From Gnetum montanum (taxonomy: Eukaryota > Streptophyta > Gnetopsida > Gnetales > Gnetaceae): 64,000 bases of DNA. Position numbers and translations under genes: made by a program. The stretch is taken from NCBI GenBank assembly GCA_015680685.1, contig MNCI01004661.1:1106417-1170416 (forward strand), given 5' to 3'. The number at the start of each line of letters is the position of its first letter. Position 1 is the first letter of the stretch. The notes under the pieces are model-generated. The model saw only the letters and a list, made by a program, of their open reading frames with translations. It did no database searches and had not been told where the DNA came from. This document shows positions 57,974 through 64,000 of this stretch, in pieces.

Positions 57974-60456
57974 ATGAACCCCGCAAACACCACCGCTACA
58001 GCCGCTCAAGTCACTGACATCGTAGGCACCATGGCTGTCCAACAGCCCGTCATTCAATAGTCGATACTACAACCCACAACGAGGCCCCACCGGTCCCTAG
58101 GGTTGCAAGGGAGAAACCCAACCTCTAACATTATAACCTAGGACCAGTACAACTTGATATGTGTGAAGATACAAGCTGGTCTGGCAGTAGATCGAGCTGA
58201 AATAGAGGTAAAGAGGCAATACGAACTCTTCTACAGGGGGGATGTGAGTTCATCCCTTTCTCGTAAGATATAATCCCTGTTCCAGAGCAGTACTCAGAGC
58301 TCATCACGTGACTCCTCCTACAAAGGAGCCAGTCATTGGATCAGCCTGTAGTAAATCTCCAACCGGAAGAGGAGGACGAGTTCGTTGCCCAACCCGAACA
58401 CGAAGACTCCTATCACACCCTTAGCCCACAAACACACATCAACCCCATTTTTCATCTAGGCATAGGGGAAATTATGCCTCTCCAACCCCTCAGGTTCACC
58501 CAGGCGCAAGCACCTCCACCAAAAACATCTGCACTAGTTCATGTTCCTCCGGTAACTGACCCGCAATTCAGCACACTCCCTCTCGCTATCATCCCCGCTG
58601 CAGCAACTGGCCCATCCTCGCAAGCATCACCCTCGCACAATAACATGGGAGCAACCTTCTCACCTTGAGTGATAGGGATGCCACATGTGATACCAGCATC
58701 CATGTCCGCCCACTACATCCCCCACATCCAAACGCACGGGGTCCCTTCCACTGCTGTAACTCAACAGGGAGTTCCTCCACAAAATATGACCGTGCAATGG
58801 GCAGCGATGGGTGTGCCACCACATCAACCCCTTCACCACAATGTGCCACCCCATACGATTCCACCAGCCAACATTCCCCAAGTATAACCGCAACTGCAAC
58901 CGCCACAACAACAACCCCTCGTTTACCGTGTGCCATCCCTAGTGCCACCCACTATAAATGTGCCGCAAGCACAACCATCGACTGCACAGCTTTCAGCCTT
59001 TCAACCTAACATTCAACAGTCCAACATGTACAATGTACCACAACCTCAAGCCGCTATGTCACCTAGTGCCCAAGACTGGGTAGATGCAAAAAAATTAATA
59101 CAAGAACTAACTGACGAGGTCAAGCACCTCAAAACGGCTGCCAACGGAGAGCTAAAAGTAGTGGACTTCTACCACGATGACCCTATCAGCCCGTCCATCC
59201 CACCCCTAACTTTGCCCAAAGGTATATCATTACCAACATTAACTAAATATAACGAGGAGACGGACCCCAAAGCCCACTTAATAACATTTAGATTAGAATG
59301 CGTGTTACTCCAGGCATGGCCCCATGCCATTTTGTGAGTGTTCCCCATGTCCCTCGCAGGGAGAGCACTTGATTGGTACCGGGCCTTGCCGAGGAATTCT
59401 ATATTTTCCTTGGAAGAGTTGTTACATTAATTTGTAACTAGGTTCAAATATAACTTGAAACCTGAGGCAACATTAGACAGCCTTATACAGGTTAAACAAG
59501 TACCTCTTGAACCTGTACAAAAATTCATTCAGAGGTGGAGTGCCGCTCTCAATGAGCTACACGAGCCGATCCCCCAGACATATCTGCTCACAATTCTAAA
59601 GGGGGCCGTTAATGACTTCTTCAAATCCAAATTGTACTATCTTAATGCGCATAACCTTAACCAAGCCTTTGTACAAATCAAAAATATAGAGGAGGTGGCT
59701 CAAAATAGCCACGATCCTGCATACCTAGCCTTTAAAAATCAACATAGTAAAAAGGACAAAGAAAAGGCTAAGGCAACTATAGTGGCAATAGCGGAAACAC
59801 AACAACAAAACAAACTACCAGTAGCCCCTACTAACTTTACTAGACCTACTCCCGCAACTGCACCAGAATCATCATCATCGTAGAACCCAACACAAAACCG
59901 TACGAGAAATTTTGAGAGGAAAGAACCCTCTCAATATACATTGTTGCCTATGAAGCCATCCCAGCTCTTCGATTAACTCCTGAAGGCTGGGTTAATGAAA
60001 CACAAACAGTTATCCCCTGCGGCCATCCAGACACATGATCGGTTCTGTCAACTCGTCCAAAACCCAAGCCTAGCAACGCCGGATGAGCCTCCAGTGCCCA
60101 AAGGTTTTAGAATGGATCGCTTCTGCGATTATCACCAACGTAATGGGCATGGCACGGATTACTGTTTCACCCTGAAGAAGGATATACAACGAATGATCGA
60201 TGAAGGCCAAATCACCTTTGATGAGGCCAACCCGGTCCAACCACAGAACCAGGCTATGGGGGTGTATAAAGACCCTCTGAACACCAAAGAGGCATCGTAC
60301 GTCATCAATACAATCTGCTTTGATGATGAACCCGAGACACCTAACATTAACACCGTCTACTCTGAACATAAGAAACAAACACCTAACAAGCCGTTTGCAG
60401 TCCAGGTTCCTCCAACTCCATCCACATCCTTGCCTCAACCACCGCATGCCCCATAG
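57974..60456 (+). pseudogene. Element F gag
   Basis: ATG at 57974 (MNPANTTATAAQVTDIVG). A Gln/Pro-rich N-terminal half leads to a short helix (DAKKLIQELTDEVKHLK). The gag core follows at 59200-59720: LPTLTKYNEETDPKAHLITF, MSLAGRALDWYRALP, RFKYNLKPEATLDSL, VQKFIQRWSAALNEL. The zinc motif FCDYHQRNGHGTDYC lies near 60120, followed by LKKDIQRMIDEGQITFDEA. Stops at about 58059, 58139, 58676, 58887, 59336, 59428, 59881 and 60454 and a few shifts break the frame. Confidence 0.82.
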
Positions 60457-60906
60457 CAACCATATGTCGTCCGGGTACCCTCAGCCGTAGCAACATCAAA
60501 CACCCCGACACGTGAAAAATCATATGTGGTGCGTGTATCTCCCGTCGTCACTCCCTCAAACTTATCAACCCCTCTTACTTGGCCTGCCCCTTTTGTAGTC
60601 CGAGTACCACTCGCAGTCCCAACAATGGAGGTTCAACCTCCGCCAAAACCAACCCCCTATGTTGTTAGGACATCTGAAAGTCCTAATGATTACTAAGCCT
60701 CCACCTCATAAACGTAAGGCTGACCTAGCCCCTACGTCATTAGGATGCCTGGCCAGCCTTCTGCTCAACCACATTCGACTTTCCAACCGCAACCTCACCC
60801 AGCTCCATATGTGGTAAGAATCCCAAAGCAACCCGAGGCTCCCAGACCAACTCCACCTCCGTGCCACACATGAGAACGTCTAGCGGATAGGCTTACGCGT
60901 GAACGC
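60457..60906 (+). repeat. Degenerate P-Y-V-V-R-V-P peptide repeats in F
   Basis: Between gag and protease the frame encodes six or seven PYVVRVP-like heptads (PYVVRVP, SYVVRVS, PFVVRVP, PYVVRTS, PYVIRMP, PYVVRIP) separated by 15 to 30 Pro/Ser/Thr-rich residues. Two stops interrupt it. Confidence 0.75.
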
Positions 60907-62174
60907 ATGGAGAAGGAATGTCAACGGTTAGCCGTAGGGCCACCTAAACCCACGCCACTCAACGTTGTACCCATGACGCCACCCAACAGTCAACCAAGCG
61001 TAGGTAACGAGGGTGAACCATCAAAAAAAACTAATACGTCTAAAACAATGGCTCCGAGAAAAAACGACAGACCAATGAAGCATGAAATAAAATTTTTGGG
61101 GCCAATGGACCCAGTCCCCACTGACGCAAACACACCCAACAGTAGAGATTTGGCAACGGCTTTAACACAAGTCACACAAGCACTCAAACAAAAGAACACT
61201 TCGTTAAGCTTGTATGACTTAGTTCTAACATCCCAAACACATCGTGAAGCTTTGGTACGCATGCTAACGTCGATCCCAGTAAGCAAGAACTTGCCTCCAA
61301 ATGAACCCTCCATTCATGCGGTAATGTACTCACCCCAAAGGGCAATTTCCAAACCACTAAGCTTCCACAACGATAACATCAAGGTGGACAAGAAAACAGG
61401 GGAGATAACAACAGCCCCCATGTTCATAACGATACGCATAAATCAGTTCAAAATACATAGGGTCCACGTAGACGATGGGGTGCCACAAACGTAGTACCAT
61501 ACCCCATCGTTGAACAACTAGGGTTGACGGAGTTAATCAAACCAACCACAACTACATGTTTAAAATCATTCAGCAGGTCACGCGTGATGGTCAAAGGCAT
61601 AGTAACCTTAGACTTCATAGCAGGGGACCAATTTCCCACGTCTGCCGACTTCGTAGTGGTTGATGAAATGTCAGGATTCAACCTAATATTAGGAAGACCT
61701 TGGTTAGCCCAATTGAAAGCAGTTTCATCCCCTATACACCAGGAGATTCACCTACCTTATGAAGGTGGTGAAATCATCATTTATGGGGAGGCTACTACTC
61801 CCATCATTTCATCGTACATGGACACGGACCAAGGCTCAGAGGTCAAGCTCGAAGAGCCTAAACAACAAAACGTAAACGAACAACCACCGGTAGATGTAAA
61901 TCCTTTAAACACAGAACAAAATTCACCCAAAATAGAAACAGAAACACCTACGCCTGACATTGTACATACACCTTCTCAATTAGAAACTAACACAAAACTT
62001 GTCACAAATACTGAAACATCTAAAAACACTGACACGGAAGCCACTCCCTCAGACGTCCCTTGGGCTGAATTACCATTCAACGTGATCAGCGAAGGGGATG
62101 CTGAATACAGAATCATACCAGCCGATGCATCACCTAATGTGAAAATAAAAAGAATCAAAAAACTATTAAAATAA
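60907..62174 (+). pseudogene. Element F protease region
   Basis: The linker SLSLYDLVLTSQTHREALVRM resembles the corresponding G1 segment (SMYDLVHFNEMKEVIRDM), supporting common descent. The protease start FITIRINQFKIHRVHVDDG is cut by a one-base deletion near 61480; the frame resumes as NVVPYPIVEQLGLTELI and reaches FNLILGRPWLAQLKAVSS and the Asp/Glu-rich tail. Ends at TAA (62172-62174). Confidence 0.78.
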
Positions 62175-62757
62175 TACCATCTCGATTAGTCCGAAACGAC
62201 GTTAAACTACAGCCTGTCTAAAATGATGTTAAACTATCATGTCCACAATGACATAAAACTAGCCATGATCAAAAATGGTCGGTCAACCGGGAAATACACC
62301 CATGTTATTCGAAATTTTCCTTGTTTACGACTAGGGCCCAAAATGGCCTTAAACTATGCATCTAGCCCGAAATGGCCTTAAACTAGCACGACTAGGGCCC
62401 GAAATGACCTTAAACTACGCATCTGGCCCGAAACGGCCTTAAACTAGCACGACTGGGGCCTGAAATGGCCTTAAACTAGATCACACACTTATACTTTGTT
62501 TTCATCTTTCACTCTGATTTATCATTACATCCGTGCACTACTCTCAACAAAAAATAATAATAAACCAAAATATTTTACACTGTTGTGTCGTGTGTGCAAT
62601 CAAACTCAAAATCAACAAAAAAAACTTTATACATGCAACAACTGTACAATTATAAGTGTCAACTGTTTCCGTCCATCTCAAAATTTTCAATTTACAATTC
62701 CCATATCAATTTGAGTAAGCATAGTTCCAAAGGCAAAACTAAAAACAAAACTAAACA
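62175..62757 (+). repeat. Tandem repeats after the F protease
   Basis: From 62331 to 62480 a composite unit of about 61 bases (two half-units ending GGCCTTAAACTA) recurs about 2.5 times; looser TTAAACTA repeats begin at 62200. 62481-62757 is AT-rich and without a gene. Confidence 0.85.
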
Positions 62758-63954
62758 CTAAGCATCTAGGACGGGAGGATCATCCCCTTTAGATCCACCA
62801 GTGTCAGGGGCCCCCACTCCACTGGGACTAGCTTCTTGGGCATCGTCACCACCTTCATCTTGAAAATATAAAATGAGACAACCAATATAAGAACAAGAGA
62901 GCGTCAAAATCTCAAACATTATTTAGCAAATCAATTTCATAATGACAAAACACTTACAATAGGAGAGCCCCCTAAGCCAAATTCCAGCCGACGAAGGATT
63001 TCCTCCTCCGAGACACTAGTCCAATCTGTTTCATCAAGGCCTAGGTCAATGTCTGCCAAGGCCTTTCCCTTGTCAACAACCGACCAGGTAGGATGTTTCA
63101 AAGGAAATTCACCCACAGACACTTCCCCAGAAGCTGTCGTAATCACCCTTGTAGGCGACTCCATTTCAACAGTTGTGTTTTGAGCGAAAGTATCAAAGGT
63201 AGAGCGCAAACCCAAACCCTCCACAAACATTTCTAGTTGCCTCTTTTCAACAGACACTTCTTTTAACGACTTCTTGTAGTGATTTTTGTGATTCTTCTCA
63301 TCTTGACCCCACTTGCAAACCTTGGAAGTGAAGGCTTTCCAATCTTGACATATAAGGTTCAGAAGATCAATTTGGGCTTTACGCTCTGCCATTCTCCGAG
63401 TTAGTGACCAATGATGATTTAATAGATTCCAATATCTCGTATACATAGCCTCGGACGTTTGCCAAGAGTGATCACCACTTAGTTTGGCAACGGTGAACTC
63501 ATATCGAGCCTTAAGATCGTCACGTTCAACTGACAATTCAGAGACTTCCTTGTCCTTCATCTGAATCTGCAGCCACAACTGTTCGACGGAACGCCTACAA
63601 GTCCATAGTGACTTGGCGTTGTGTACTAGGCCTTCTGCCACCTCATCATAAATAGGTCTTGGCACCTGCTGCACTTTCGAGGAGAGTGTGGGTAAACTCT
63701 CTATGCTGATAGTCTCAAAAGGATCCCACCTTAGTTTGGTACCTATGCATACAAAAAGATCAAACGTTAAGACAACAGAAACAGGGTGTGACACTCTAAA
63801 ATGGCAAACGATTTAAAAACATTATACCTATTTTAGGGTGGACCTCCTGAATTCGTTCGACAACTTCTTCTACGATGCCAGCCACAAAATCCATCGTACT
63901 TGGCATTTCCGTCCAAGTAAATGGCTCATGGGTGCGGTATGAACTAACCTCCAT
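62758..63954 (-). CDS. Possible three-exon antisense gene, coiled-coil protein, unidentified
   Basis: On the minus strand: exon 1 63954-63828 (MEVSSYRTHEPFTWTEMPS), a GT-AG intron of 85 bases (63827-63743, donor GTATAATG, acceptor TATGCATAG), exon 2 63742-62958, a second GT-AG intron (62957-62859, donor GTAAGTG, acceptor TATTTTCAAG) and exon 3 62858-62758. Exon 2 has no stops over 260 codons, is rich in charged residues and has long helical segments (QIQMKDKEVSELSVERDD and MAERKAQIDLLN). Exon 3 reads best as an acidic tail (DEGGDDAQEASPSG) ending in TAG, but that frame needs a donor four bases downstream of GTAAGT or a one-base change. It could be the antisense extra ORF known in some Tat elements, or a host gene. 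Confidence 0.5.
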
Positions 63955-63964
63955 GGTCCTCTCA

Positions 63965-63975
63965 GGGGGGGGGGG
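63965..63975. repeat. Run of eleven G
   Basis: Just upstream of exon 1 of the antisense gene; length may be unreliable. Confidence 0.8.
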
Positions 63976-64000
63976 TCGTCTTCATGGGTACATCTAAGTG

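Larger units (their letters stand above)
56100..64000 (+). mobile_element. Element F: Tat-like gypsy element, right end outside the window
   Basis: An LTR with GCGTATACGC repeats ends ACAACA at 57032, followed by a possible primer site, a repeat-rich leader, gag (57974), a linker with YVVRVP repeats, protease (to 62174), tandem repeats (62331-62480) and an antisense multi-exon ORF (62758-63954). No RT or integrase precedes the repeats, so pol is either deleted or placed beyond 64000. The gag zinc motif C-x2-H...GH...C and the protease context are of Tat type. The LTR start is approximate. Confidence 0.75.

Noticed and set aside
58589-58948. Minus-strand frames opposite the Pro/Gln-rich gag of F
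   Set aside because: Shadow frames: the plus strand matches gag linker composition, and the minus frames have no recognisable domain.
62496-62714. Plus-strand frame with several Cys
   Set aside because: AT-rich sequence between tandem repeats and the antisense gene; no conserved spacing.

Overview
The window looks like intergenic DNA from a large plant nuclear genome (probably a seed plant; the species cannot be fixed from sequence alone). Almost everything recognisable is LTR retrotransposon: one Ty1/copia element, two Tat-like Ty3/gypsy elements and five related, probably Athila-like Ty3/gypsy elements. Nearly every coding frame is broken by stops or shifts, no complete host gene is visible, and there is one 609-base assembly gap. 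No rRNA, tRNA or CRISPR array was seen. Reading frames quoted here come from translating by eye; identities between copies are estimates.

Layout. (1) 1-7289, minus: element G1, Tat-like, with order gag, protease, archaeal-type RNase H, RT plus degenerate RNase H, integrase; its 5' LTR is 6443-7289 and its 3' LTR lies off the left edge. (2) 7895-9066, plus: a lone LTR of the same family, head-to-head with the G1 LTR. (3) 9999-17069, plus: copia element with two LTRs, tRNA-iMet type primer site, gag-protease-integrase frame, then a gap followed by RT sequence in the wrong orientation. (4) 17070-19690: unidentified possible exon fragments, minus. (5) 19696-41592: a nested set. Element A (minus, TSD CATCA) consists only of LTRs plus an extra ORF. 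Element B (plus, 22440-32628, TSD GTGGT/GTGGC) sits in A's internal region, and element C (plus, 33881-40999, TSD GATAG) sits in A's 5' LTR. (6) about 42186-52803: element D (plus), with gag, protease, damaged pol and the same extra ORF as A. (7) 52804 to about 56040: element E (plus), 5' LTR plus gag only, apparently inserted in D's extra ORF. (8) about 56100-64000: element F (plus), Tat-like gag-protease followed by tandem repeats and a possible spliced antisense gene; it runs off the right edge.

How the parts relate. A to E share LTR ends (TGATG...CTCATCA), a tRNA-Asp-like primer site (except A), an atypical gag zinc motif, G-rich polypurine motifs and a long 3' non-coding region. They differ by deletion: B has gag-pro-pol, C gag-pro, E gag only, A only the extra ORF, and D nearly all. 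This looks like a community of autonomous and dependent elements. The most interesting shared signal is in the LTRs: just upstream of the TATA region each family carries a set of short palindromes. The arrangement recurs, but the palindrome sequence differs from family to family (CTCTAAT/ATTAGAG in B, GATATC in C, TCGATGCATCGA and GGGCCC in E, GCGTATACGC in F).
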